From positions 9,436,710 through 9,500,709 of the forward strand of contig OU862910.1 of the NCBI GenBank assembly GCA_917880885.1: a DNA stretch of 64,000 bases, read 5' to 3'. Both the position numbers and the translations under genes were made by a program. The DNA comes from Limnephilus marmoratus (Eukaryota > Arthropoda > Insecta > Trichoptera > Limnephilidae). The notes under the pieces are model-generated. The model was not told the DNA's origin and did no database searches. It saw only the letters and a program-made list of their open reading frames with translations. This document shows positions 55,069 to 64,000 of this stretch, one piece after another; the stretch's first letter is position 1, and each line of letters starts with the position of its first letter.

Positions 55069-55653
55069 GTGGCAAGTAATTAGTCTCGCAGTAGGTAATG
55101 CGGTGAATTCACGCAAAGTTGAGAAATCGCTCGAACTTTCTGCGGGCACTTGTTTGGTACAGCCAGACGTTCTAGCTCTTTCGCGTAGGTGGCGGAGTTT
55201 ACTACTACGTTACTACTACGCTAAGGTAGGTATGCCTTATCTTCCAGCGAATTCTGTGGAGGTCAGTAGCGCTGCGGTAAATTTCGCAGACCGGGTTAAG
55301 TAGCCGCTACATATCCAAAGACAAAATATCCCGCGGACAAAACATTCCCTAACAAAATATCGACTAAACCTAACATAACCTAACCTAACCAACAAAAAAA
55401 TCGGACAAAAGTAATGCAGACATTCTGTAAAGACAATAAATTATTGTTATCTTTATTATTATTGTTCCATTTTACTATTTTTGAACAATAATTTATTGTC
55501 TTTATTATTTTTGTCCCATTTCTTGTTAGGTTAGGTTAAGCTTTAGTAGATATTTTATTAAGAGTTTCAATTTTATTTTGTCGGAGGATATTTTGTCGGA
55601 GAATATTTTGTCAGAGGATATTTTGTCAGCGATATTTTGTCGTGGGATGAAAA

Positions 55654-56750
55654 CGCGCATTACCAAAAGAAAGTACCTAAAAATAAACAACTGAAAAAAA
55701 CCTGACGTTTAAATATATTTTACAGAAATCCAGAATATTTATACTTCTAACTGACATTTATATGCTAAAAATGTTTACACCGTCAATATGTCGTCAAAAG
55801 AAGAAGAAACACAGACGTAAAAACTTCGCCTTTGTTTTATCTTTTATTATATTATTTGGTTTAGCTAATTCATAACCAACACTGAAATAAGAAAAAGTTT
55901 GCAGGTTTATGATTAAATACTTTGCGTAATTTAAAAAATAATTCAGTTGAAAAGTAGAAACATTTAAACTTTAAGATAATTAAAAAAAACCTTTAGATTA
56001 TTAGCCATTAACTGGCAAATTCTATATGAATTGTTAGTTTCAGGTGAGGTTTTATCTAGTCTACACAAAATCGTCGATCAGTAACAACTTCTTGTGATGG
56101 ATATACTTTGGTAATGGTTAGCGATATTTCACACGTTAGGCCAGCGTTCCAATCTGAAAAAAGGCGTATTTTTTCTTAATCATTTTTCATCATACAGACT
56201 GTTGAACATCACTATGGTGGAGATTATTGATTGGTTTGCATTTCCAATGCTTGATTTTGACAGGCCGCGGCCATAGTGATTTTTTTATAGAATGTACATG
56301 ATTTTATTGAATAGTCAATTAGATACTTAACTTCTTCCTTGGCCCGAATCATTTTATTTTTGATGGGCTTAGACTGAAAAGCTATTGAGTTACTGAATGG
56401 AGATAAGAAGAAATAAGTCAATTTGTGGAGTCGATCTGTAATGATTTAATTGCTCTCGTACTTGCAAATTTACCAGTTTTGGCAATTTCCCTATCCACGA
56501 AGATTCTTAGAACGACCTTTTCAATGCTAATGGGGTCTTTCCTTAAAACATTCAGCATTCAACGATACACCCCAAGTGTAAAGTCTTCCAAATTTTTCTT
56601 CGTGTCCTTTTCTACTTCGTGAGTCACCATTGAGAAAAAAAATAATTCACCATTCATAAACAGTCGATGTGATAAGCCGATCACCTGCGCGAAAATCATA
56701 TTATTACATAATATAATACTATCTTTTGTATCGTGTCTGGTAAATATTTT
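55654..56750. other. Unassigned sequence
   Basis: No gene recognised across 1.1 kb. Small frames lack motifs. Confidence 0.35.
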
Positions 56751-56751
56751 C

Positions 56752-57415
56752 GTGGTATAGATGTTCCTTGTCAAAATCCTACCAATAAAAATGTTCCCAG
56801 TTAAAATGATAACTGTAAAAATGTCCCCTGTCAAAACGTTCCCTGTCAAAATTTTCCCTATTATTAGTCGCACACTCGGTTAGGTTAGGTTAGAGCATAC
56901 TGAGTCCGCTGACTATCTGTGCCAATATGATAAGATTTTACCTTCCGGTCCCTCAGGGCCCGTGGGGATGCTGTGTGGAGAGTCTTTTCGGAGAAAGGAG
57001 GGAGTGGAAGTTCTGGGAAAGAAAATGGTTTGAGGGATGAGTGTTTAAAATCTGGCGGTCGATGTATTCAAGAGTGACGAACATATGAATCCATCCCTCC
57101 CAGTACCGTGCAAGGCGATGGGTCGGGAGACTCCGGCTGGAGAGGTCAAAAGGTCTCTCTCAACCGTCTCTCCCTCGACCAATCTAACCGGCCCGCCAAG
57201 ACCTAGACAAATCTCACCCCATGAACCCGGGCACCCTTTCCTAGTCCAAACCACTTGGGGTGATCTTTTTCTGGGGTATTGATTATCCAATAAAGGTCTC
57301 ACGGGGGTGCGGTACCCATACCCGCCCCCAAAATTGTTATACTCGTTGATAACTGAGTACACAAATCGAGAACATTTTGACAGGGAAAATTGTTAGCAGG
57401 AACATTTTACCTAGA
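56752..57415. mobile_element. Foldback with AAAATGTTCCC repeats, split by Rep-B
   Basis: The left part (56752-56872) has about six short units of AAAATGTTCCCTGTC type. The right part (57368-57415) has ACATTTTGACAGGGAAAATT in inverted orientation. The Rep-B copy at 56945-57336 lies between them. The unit type resembles the repeats of the TIR element at 54.4 kb. A minus-strand frame through the repeats is repetitive and not a gene. Confidence 0.55.
56945..57336 (-). repeat. Rep-B family copy
   Basis: GTGGGGATGCTGTGTGGAGA, CCCGGGCACCCTTTCCTAGT and GTGCGGTACCCATACCCGCC identify the copy. The terminal hairpin is partly lost. Confidence 0.8.
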
Positions 57416-57625
57416 ACCCGTGTGAATGTATCTATTACCTTCTATGAAACTGGAGTCCGGAATTATGCCCACGATGTTACCCCTGATCTCCACAATGTAC
57501 AATGAACCCTTTCCATTCCCAGAATATATTTCAATCATTGGTCTCATTTCTCATTTCTCATTACAAGACATTTATTTTCGAGACGACTTAACATGATACC
57601 TACCATCCACAGTATTTGTGTTTTA

Positions 57626-57650
57626 AATAATAATAATAATAATAATAATT
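57626..57650 (+). repeat. (AAT)n tail of the LINE
   Basis: About eight AAT units at the 3' end of the minus-strand LINE, equal to an ATT tail in its direction. Confidence 0.9.
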
Positions 57651-58173
57651 GGATAATTTATAAAGCGCCGTTTTTGTGAAAAATCACCTCAAGGGCGCTG
57701 TACAATTTATTAGGAATGCTTAATTTCTAACTGATTTTACTATTTACAAATGGATACAGAAATATACTTACCTGGCAGGTCACTTCCGGTAAACACACTT
57801 TAATTATAAGTTTATGCTTGGAGAAGATACGGCCTTGCACGCGGAGGACATTACAGTTAACACACTGGACATTGCGTGATTTTACATTATTTGCTACCCT
57901 CATCGCTGTTAGTACCTATTACATTTGTGAATAGAAAAGTAGAGGTATTTATTTTAAAGTACTGGAGAATTTAGGACTATTGGAGATTAGTGGCAAAAGT
58001 ATAGTTGGTATTTATTTTAAAATACTGAGGAATTTCGGAATCTTTAGGGCTGGAGAATGTTCATGAAATGACCTTCACAAACGCTTACATATTTTTTTTT
58101 TTTTTCCATGTTTTTATAGGTTAGTTATTTACGGTGTCGCGGGCATTGAAAGTGAAGGTGAAAGATTTTGAGT

Positions 58174-59676
58174 TTATGGATACGACTGTCTGAAAAGGTG
58201 AGTTTTAAGTCTAGCTCTAAATTCCGCCGCGTCTGTGATCATTCTTAAGTCATGTGGCAGTCCGTTCCAGGCTTTAGGTCCTGACACTCCGAAAGCGCGC
58301 TCACCGAACTTAGTATCTGGTGTGCGCTTTGGTTCCTTTAACCTTCCGATAGCTGATGACGCTGCTGACCTCAGGGTTGACTGTCGATGATTGGAAATTT
58401 CTGGAATACACAATTCCGATAAGTAAGCCGGAGCCATCCCATTAAGGGACTTAAATACCATCCAGCAGAGCTTAAACTGGATCCTTTCAGGACATTTAAG
58501 CCAGTGTAGATTTTTGAGATGCTCTGAAATATGGGAATATTTTGATACGCCGGTGATAAGTCTTGCCGCAGCGTTGAAAACGGATTGTAATTTGTTAATT
58601 TGATATTTTGGAAGACTTGCATATATTCCGTTGCAATAATCTAAACGTGAAACCACATACGAATTGACTAGTAATTTAGTCGCCTCTGTTGGCAAGTTTC
58701 TCCTTACTGCTTTAATTTGTCTTAATTGAAAAAATCCCGTGCTTACGGTTCTGTTCACTTGGGTTTTAAGGGAAAAGTCAGCGTCCAGATTGACACCCAG
58801 TAGTTTTATACAAGTCTTTGGAGTGATGTCGCTTCCTGAAATGGCTATTGGGGAGTTATCAATGTTATGCTGACGTCTGCTTGTGGCGGTCCAAAGAATC
58901 TCAGTCTTTGACGGATTTAGTTTTAATCTATTTGAGGTCATCCAGCGGGTAATTGCTTCTAGACACTCAATTATGCGAGTTTTTAGACTGTCTACTTCCT
59001 CTGGTAAGCAGTAAAAGTAAACTTGTTGGTCATCAGCGTAGCAGTGAGATAGAAGGCCAAATGATTCGATTATTTTAGCGACATCATTTGTGAAGAGGAT
59101 GAAAAGAAGTGGGCCCAGAACAGACCCCTGGGGTACTCCAGATGAAAGGGTTGCATATTTTGATTGGTTTTTCCCTACCTTTACGGCTTGTATACGGTTA
59201 CCCAAGTACGATGTCAGCCAGCTTTTAACGCCGCCATTTAAACCAAAGGATTCTTCTAATCGTTTAATAAGAAAATCATGGTCGATCGTATCAAAAGCGG
59301 CACTCATGTCCAAGACTGAAAGGAGTGCCAGTTTTCCCGACTCGATAGCAAGAGTTATGTCTGACAAAACACGTAGTAATCCAGTTTCCGTTGAGTGAAA
59401 CCTTCTATATGCAGATTGGTATTTAGTCAGCAATTCATTTGAGTTTAAGTGATATATTATCTGGGAAGCAGTAATTTTTTCTAGGATTTTGGAAATTAAT
59501 GGAAGATTTGAAACGGGTCGGTAGTTTGAGAGATCTTCAGCGTCCAATTGCGGTTTTTTTATAAGTGGAGTTACAACAGCTGATTTAAGGGGTTTTGGGA
59601 AATCACCCATGCTGAGTGACTTATTGAAAAGATGAACTAGAAAGGGAGATATTTCCTTGCAGCACTTCTTCAGTAA
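58174..59676 (-). pseudogene. LINE polyprotein C-terminal part: reverse transcriptase
   Basis: The same frame continues directly after the TAG without any shift for 500 codons. Motifs in order: VVTPLIKKP and DLSNYRPVSNLP, KYQSAYRRFHSTET, SVLDMSAAFDTIDHDFL, SSGVPQGSVLGPLLFILF, SHCYADDQQVYF (YADD active site), NRLKLNPSKTEIL and IKLLGVNLD. The C-terminal region has SRLDYCNGIYASLP, LQSVFNAAARLITG and a final KAWNGLPHDLR motif. These are typical of the CR1/L2 group. Everything needed for polymerase activity is visible, so the single stop appears to be the only clear lesion. It cannot be translated as one protein with the endonuclease unless the stop is read through. Confidence 0.9.
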
Positions 59677-61359
59677 CTACGTTGGAATAGGATCGAGTGA
59701 ACACTGCTTGTTCGGTGAAGTAAGTATTAATTTCCTTACTTCCTCGATGGTTGTAGGTTTGAAGGCAGAAAAGTTTCCGCTATTGCTTTTAGTAAAATAT
59801 GGTGGTGGGGCGGAGGCTGTTAGGTCACGTATTGACTTAATTTTGTCAAGAAAAAATTTGGAGAAGGTTTCCGGAGCTATTTCGGTTGTATTTTGCGCAC
59901 GTACATCGGCAACGACCGTCTTAATAGAGTTCCACAGACTTCGTGGATTTTGACGCTCTGAATCGATCCTACTTGTCCAATATTCAGATCTTTTCGAGCG
60001 AATTAATAGTGCGTACTCTTTTTGAGCCCGTATCCAATCGTCCCGTGAAGTAACGCCTGAGTGTCTGTAGGACCTCTCCAATTTACGCATTGATCTCTTC
60101 TGGCTCCGACATTCTTCGTCAAACCAGTCATCAGAACTTCGCAGTCGCCGAGTTTTTGTTGAAGTTGGAGCATATTTATTTAGAAGGGTTGAGAGAAAAG
60201 TGTTGTAATATTCTGTCAGTTTGGTTGGTGACTCTGTTTCCCAAACGCTTTGTGTACAAAGCGGAGAAGCCTTTAGTTCAGACAGAAACTCATCAAAGTT
60301 AAAACTTCGCCATGCTCTTGACGTGATAGTTACGTACGGGATTTTCGGAGGGTTAAAATCGATTTCAGCATGAATTAACCTATGATCTGATAGCCCTACA
60401 TCCACGCTATCCGCTACCAAAGGCGGGCCGCTCGACTTTGAGACAAAAATATCCAAAGTTCCGCCTGCATCGTGAGTTGGAGCATTAACCCATTGATGGC
60501 ATCCAAAGCAGTCTAATAAATCACAAAATTTAACGGTGTTGGGTGAATCCGGACGCTCTAGGTGTATGTTAATATCGCCCGTTATAAAAATGGTATCGGA
60601 AAGTCCTACAACTCGCTCGAGAAAATACGAAAGTTCATTGAAAAAGTCCGAGGTAATTTTTTTTGAGCCAGGTCGGTACAGGGTGCATAAAATGAATGAT
60701 GCTCCTGCTGAAAAAACTTGGCATCCCAGGTACTCAAAAGTTACGTACGTACCTAGTGACAACTTTGTCAAACGTAAGCCCTGGCGAGCTAAGATTGCTA
60801 TTCCTCCGTGATTTACGCTAGAGATGCTATCATCCCCAGAAATCGTGGCTTTAGGTCGGGCTTCTTCTAGTACCGCGTACCCTAAAGCTCGGAGTCGCTT
60901 TATTGAAAAAGAGTCGCTGTTTTCATGCCAAGTCTCCGTTATGGCCAGAATATGCAGATTCTGTTCATTTAACACTTCCGCTACCTCCTCTACTTTATTG
61001 TTGAGAGATCTGACATTCCAACATCCAATACCTAGTTGACGGCTCTTAAAGTTGGCATGCCGTTGTACACGTGTTTTAACAATATTATATTCTCTCTCAG
61101 GCTTTGAGAGGATTTGTGTTGGAACGTTTCCCTGTTCGGGTATTGGTGGTGACGTAACTGTTTCAATGCCCAGATGTTTTTTCCTGTTCCTCCCTCCACG
61201 ACAGCCCCTGAATCTAATTTTGATTTTATGGGTAGTAATATTACCGCGTTCGAGGTTATGCTGTGAAATCTTTGCACTTATTATTGGGTCCAAAACACTT
61301 TCACTGTTGAGTTTAAGTAGTGTAGCCCGGTCGTAAATAATTTTGTCCTCAGACACCAT
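59677..61359 (-). CDS. LINE polyprotein N-terminal part: AP-type endonuclease
   Basis: The start chosen is the first ATG (61359) in a frame that opens just after a stop at 61387-61389. About the first 115 residues have a basic segment (RFRGCRGGRNRKK) and no recognised domain. The endonuclease follows: IGCWNVRSLNNK (catalytic N), LAITETWHE (catalytic E), FITGDINIHLE (D and N), GGTLDIFVSK and GLSDHRLIHAEI (SDH). All catalytic signatures are present. A linker with basic residues (DDWFDEECRSQKRSMRK) leads toward the polymerase. The frame ends at TAG (59677-59679) within SLDPIPT, a position inside the conserved N-terminal reverse transcriptase region, so the stop truncates a longer protein. The enzyme would nick target DNA for target-primed reverse transcription. 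Confidence 0.9.
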   Translation of the reverse strand: MVSEDKIIYDRATLLKLNSESVLDPIISAKISQHNLERGNITTHKIKIRFRGCRGGRNRKKHLGIETVTSPPIPEQGNVPTQILSKPEREYNIVKTRVQRHANFKSRQLGIGCWNVRSLNNKVEEVAEVLNEQNLHILAITETWHENSDSFSIKRLRALGYAVLEEARPKATISGDDSISSVNHGGIAILARQGLRLTKLSLGTYVTFEYLGCQVFSAGASFILCTLYRPGSKKITSDFFNELSYFLERVVGLSDTIFITGDINIHLERPDSPNTVKFCDLLDCFGCHQWVNAPTHDAGGTLDIFVSKSSGPPLVADSVDVGLSDHRLIHAEIDFNPPKIPYVTITSRAWRSFNFDEFLSELKASPLCTQSVWETESPTKLTEYYNTFLSTLLNKYAPTSTKTRRLRSSDDWFDEECRSQKRSMRKLERSYRHSGVTSRDDWIRAQKEYALLIRSKRSEYWTSRIDSERQNPRSLWNSIKTVVADVRAQNTTEIAPETFSKFFLDKIKSIRDLTASAPPPYFTKSNSGNFSAFKPTTIEEVRKLILTSPNKQCSLDPIPT

Positions 61360-61500
61360 AGCGCGAGGTGTACCCCCGTAAATCACTCACATCACACTTG
61401 GCACTTGCTATTCACTGTGGTCTTTAACATGTGGCATGTTGCAGTCCCTTTTCGACCGATGACCGATGACCGTTTCTTAAACGCTCTCACTCAGAGTTTT

Positions 61501-62686
61501 AGAACAACGTGGCAGATTTGAAAATAAAATATTTTAACATTTATGATTAAACTTGAATTAAGCCCGACAGAGCGACAATAAAATTATTTTATTTTTATAT
61601 ACTTGACGTAGAAATTACCGCGGTTATTTTTTGTTATATTTACTGACGAAAAACTTAAAACTTTCCAAGGTATTCAAAATAAACCCGGAGCGTTCACAAA
61701 AAGCCGCCGGCGGCAGTGAAGCGCCGAACGTTTATAGATCAATATGCACAGGTATGTGTATCAAACAAATTACATTTTGTGTACGAAAAGATGTTATCAT
61801 CTCACTAGTGTGTTTATTTTAGTAAATTTAGAATTAAATCTAAATTCATAAAGCATAAGTCGAAAAGTTGACGTATTTTAAAATCCATCAATCTTCGACA
61901 ACCTTTTTAGTTCCGTCGCCAAAAGTTTTTTCCTGTTTATTTAGGGGGTTGTATTTTATTCCAACGTCTCGGAAGAAAGGCAGAAAGGACAAAAAGTTTT
62001 CAGATTTGACGGTCAAACTTTCGGAAGGTAAAGTTTGCGGAAGGGAAATAGTTGGAGGACATAAAGTTTCCGTATGGAAATGCGCGAGCATTAAGCAACA
62101 AAAATAATAGTGAATAATTTGCGAGTTTCAAACGTTTTATTACTGAAAGCTGCTTGCACCTGCCGCCGTGAGATGGCGTCTTATCGTCGCCGGACGAACA
62201 ACTTAAGGGTCGTATTACTTTGATAAATTAATAATATTATTGTGTTCTCACATTTCATAGATTCTCCGACACTTCGTTGTGGAGATGAATAATAGTTCTT
62301 GTTATCAATCTGAGTTTATTGTATTTTACGTATTTACAAAGTGGTGGACACCAGGTAGTCGACCTAATTGGGAGGAAGCTAGAATAGATCTGCCAGCGAA
62401 GTCATTCCCTGATGACATCTTACGGACTTGTAAGAAAGTTTTTATGTGCCTGACATCTATCGGAGAAGTTTGGAAGCATTTATATGTTATACTACAAATA
62501 TGTTCCAGACCCTTTTCTTGGAACCGTTCAAAAAGAACTTATAATAGATATGTTTCGATTAACAATATTGAATAATAGTGGAATACGACACAAAGTTCCT
62601 TCGCCGTGAACTAAAAGGACGCGGGGTCAAAATCTGAAATATGATAAGTGTAAATAAATGTTATTAAATTAATTAATAAAACTTTA
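61501..62686. other. Unassigned sequence
   Basis: No gene recognised. Frames at 61868-62107 and 62279-62575 have no motif I can name. Confidence 0.35.
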
Positions 62687-63026
62687 CATAGTATATAGCA
62701 AAGTCGCTCCCGCGGTCTGTACGCTTAGATCTTTTAAATTACGCAACGGATTTTCATTTTCACCATTTTCACCCTTGCGGATTTTCATTTTCACCATTGC
62801 GATTTTCACCAATAGATTCATGAGGATTCAGGTATATAATTTTTCAAGGTTTTATGTAAATTGGTTGAAATATATATTATATAAAGGGAGCGGGCTGGCA
62901 GGTGGGTGGTATAGAATTTATAAGAATGCAAATTAAGAGATGACGTTGGTTATAAAGGTTGGGTTATGTATGGCGTTATCAGTAGATGTTTTGTTAGCCA
63001 CATCAACGTGTGGCCGGGTCTGGTAG
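62687..63026 (+). mobile_element. Helitron-like repeat, copy 3
   Basis: TAGTATATAGCAAAGTCGCT, TAAATTACGCAACGGATTTT and CATCAACGTGTGGCCGGGTC match the copy at 30246-30534. The end reads CTGGTAGT, with a change from CTGCTAGT. A CATTTTCACC segment is duplicated near 62755-62800. Confidence 0.5.
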
Positions 63027-63034
63027 TTAAAAAT

Positions 63035-63655
63035 AATGTCTTTCTGAATGGTGAAAGACAACAATTCAGAATTTAAATGCTGTTGCTTGAAATGGCTTAA
63101 GCCGTGTTTGGTGACGAGATGTGAATAGCCAAGTATTTTTATAGCTTATTCTTCCCCATCTCATTCATCTTTTTTACATTAGGTCTACGCATAAGGCCAT
63201 TAGGAAAATCGCGACCTGCATCATTTTTGAGAATTCTTTATGGAGGGTTTTTTTAAGGAAAAGGGGACAAAGTTTTGGGAAAATGAGGTGTAAGAACCTA
63301 AGGTTCATTGTGTTCAGGAGTGACGGACAAATGAATCGACCCCTACCTGTGGGATGCAAGGCTATAGGTTCAGAGTCTGAGCCTCTCCCGATCCGGACCG
63401 CCACGTAGTAGGAAGTTAAACGCATCCGCCACCTAAGACCTGGACAGACTTTACCTCGCAAACCGGGACACACCTGCAAAATAGTAAATGTAGCGAACTA
63501 CTTAGGCTGATCTATGGTGGAGGTGTTGGTTACCAGGGTGGCGGTACCCTTATTCGCCTTCCAAATTGTCACGTATCTACTCCCTTCAATATACCACAAT
63601 TATTGTGGTTACAATAGTCCCACTTGCTTCGGGAAGATGTGACTCGTGCGCTATT
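63035..63655 (+). repeat. Rep-C family copy split by Rep-B
   Basis: The 5' half (63035-63172) has TTGCTTGAAATGGCTTAAGC and GTTTGGTGACGAGATGTGAA. The 3' half (about 63572-63655) has CAATATACCACAATTATTGT and TCGTGCGCTATTCATT. A Rep-B copy lies between, so Rep-B inserted into Rep-C here. Confidence 0.7.
63173..63566 (-). repeat. Rep-B family copy inside Rep-C
   Basis: GAGGGTTTTTTTAAGGAAAA, GATCTATGGTGGAGGTGTTG and GGCGGTACCCTTATTCGCCT are family landmarks. A decayed near-full-length copy. Confidence 0.75.
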
Positions 63656-63656
63656 C

Positions 63657-64000
63657 ATTTTTTATTTTATTTTTTATTTTAAATACATAAACGGCTATAC
63701 TGCCTTTTATAAATAAACATATAATAGAGTACAAAAGTAAGAAAAGTAATATCATTACATAATAGTAGTTTTAAACTTAAAAAATAACATACAATTATTT
63801 TGTGTATCACAACAAAAAATAACAAGAAATAAAAGTGAGAAATATCATCATTTCATTTCAACATGTCCATATTGCGTGTATAAAGTTACATTATGGAAAA
63901 AATAAAAAAAATAAAAACTTAAAAACTGAAACCTAAAAATAACATACAATTATTTTGTGTATCACAACAAAAAAGAACAATGAGAAATATCATCATTTCA
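63657..64000 (-). repeat. LINE-type 3' end and 155-bp direct repeat
   Basis: Near 63690 the minus strand has AAAAGGCAGTATAGCCGTTT, a small hairpin like those at LINE 3' ends, next to an A/T tail. Beyond it AAAATAACATACAATTATTT starts at 63781 and again at 63936, giving a direct repeat of about 155 bp that runs off the window. Confidence 0.5.

Larger units (their letters stand above)
54417..55311 (-). mobile_element. Solo LTR, 895 bp, flanked by TATC
   Basis: In its transcriptional direction (minus strand) the unit starts TGTAGCGGCTACTTAACCC and ends TACCGCTCCCTCA. TATC lies directly outside both ends (54413-54416 and 55312-55315), a 4-bp target duplication as in Ty3/gypsy-type or Bel/Pao elements. 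It has a TATA box with a TCAGT initiator, and AATAAA (54483-54488) for 3' processing. It is much more GC-rich than the host DNA. The 163- and 121-codon frames inside are leader sequence, not genes. No internal retrotransposon genes remain, so it arose by LTR recombination. Confidence 0.85.
54381..55653. mobile_element. TIR element of ATATTTTGTC type, split by an LTR
   Basis: TTTCATCCCGTGACAAAATA at the left end is inverted at the right end as TATTTTGTCGTGGGATGAAA. Next to the right end are three to four direct repeats of GGATATTTTGTCGGA type. Next to the left side of the LTR the matching ACAAAATATCCC units occur again. Without the LTR the element is about 375 bp. It has no frame. Confidence 0.75.
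57608..61500 (-). mobile_element. CR1/L2-type LINE, nearly complete
   Basis: In its own direction the element has a short leader (61500-61360), a single long frame with endonuclease and reverse transcriptase interrupted by one stop, a 3' region of about 560 bp, the hairpin-forming end AGCGCCCTTGAGGTG..GGCGCT and an (ATT)n tail at 57626-57650. A microsatellite tail after a GCGCT-TATAAAT end is characteristic of the CR1/L2 group. No separate ORF1 was found upstream, and the 5' boundary is approximate. A 69-bp truncated relative lies at 25873-25941. Confidence 0.85.

Noticed and set aside
54584..55075. 163-codon open frame, and an overlapping frame at 54493-54858
   Set aside because: Both lie within the solo LTR between its promoter and poly(A) signal. 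Their low-complexity composition follows the GC-rich leader; no protein family is recognisable.

Overview
The window looks like AT-rich, repeat-dominated nuclear DNA of an arthropod, most likely an insect. The support is long gene-free A/T tracts, a dense layering of degenerate non-LTR retrotransposons, tRNA-derived SINEs, terminal-inverted-repeat (TIR) elements, a solo LTR with an arthropod-type core promoter (TATA plus TCAGT initiator), and no bacterial gene architecture. I found no host protein-coding gene that I can defend. Almost every open frame with recognisable content belongs to a LINE; the rest are chance frames or frames through simple or tandem repeats. The species cannot be fixed from the sequence alone.

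Layout. 1-8.4 kb: fragments of a high-copy dispersed family (Rep-B), a CT-rich family (Rep-D), LINE 3' ends and a LINE C-terminus. 8.4-14.1 kb: a 0.68-kb TIR element carrying family Rep-A, an opposite Rep-A copy, a full Rep-B copy, a perfect 55-bp hairpin and a decayed LINE. 14.1-22.9 kb: mostly unassigned, with a SINE nested in a TIR element near 17.2 kb, a LINE fragment and Rep-B/C pieces. 22.9-31.7 kb: a TA-flanked foldback element, a tandem TIR element, Rep-A/B copies, a tRNA-like sequence, a possible solo LTR and Helitron-like copies. 31.7-38 kb: 6.3 kb with no recognised gene, purine-biased on the plus strand, with a fourfold ~113-bp repeat. 38-43.4 kb: a second SINE copy and a 5'-truncated Jockey/CR1-type LINE with ORF1 and a long ORF2. 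44-53 kb: a 10 x 51-bp satellite, a non-autonomous hAT with an 8-bp target duplication and two nested insertions, a foldback with a tRNA-like spacer, and the inverted partner of the 22.9-kb element. 53.4-57.4 kb: a LINE fragment and an 895-bp solo LTR nested in a TIR element. 57.6-61.5 kb: a nearly intact minus-strand CR1/L2-type LINE interrupted by one in-frame stop. 61.5-64 kb: a Helitron-like copy, Rep-C split by Rep-B, and a direct repeat running off the end.

The two LINEs are the only elements with recognisable enzymes (AP-type endonuclease plus reverse transcriptase) and are plausible drivers of retrotransposition. Insertion order can be read in several places: SINE inside TIR element, LTR inside TIR element, LINE tail inside Rep-A, Rep-B inside Rep-C, and a small foldback plus Rep-B inside hAT. 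The most unusual signals are the perfect long hairpin at 11.0 kb, a recurring CTGAYGAAG-stem-GAAAC hairpin that may be a decayed self-cleaving ribozyme core, the homogeneous 51-bp array next to one such motif, and the tRNA-bearing foldback at 49 kb.
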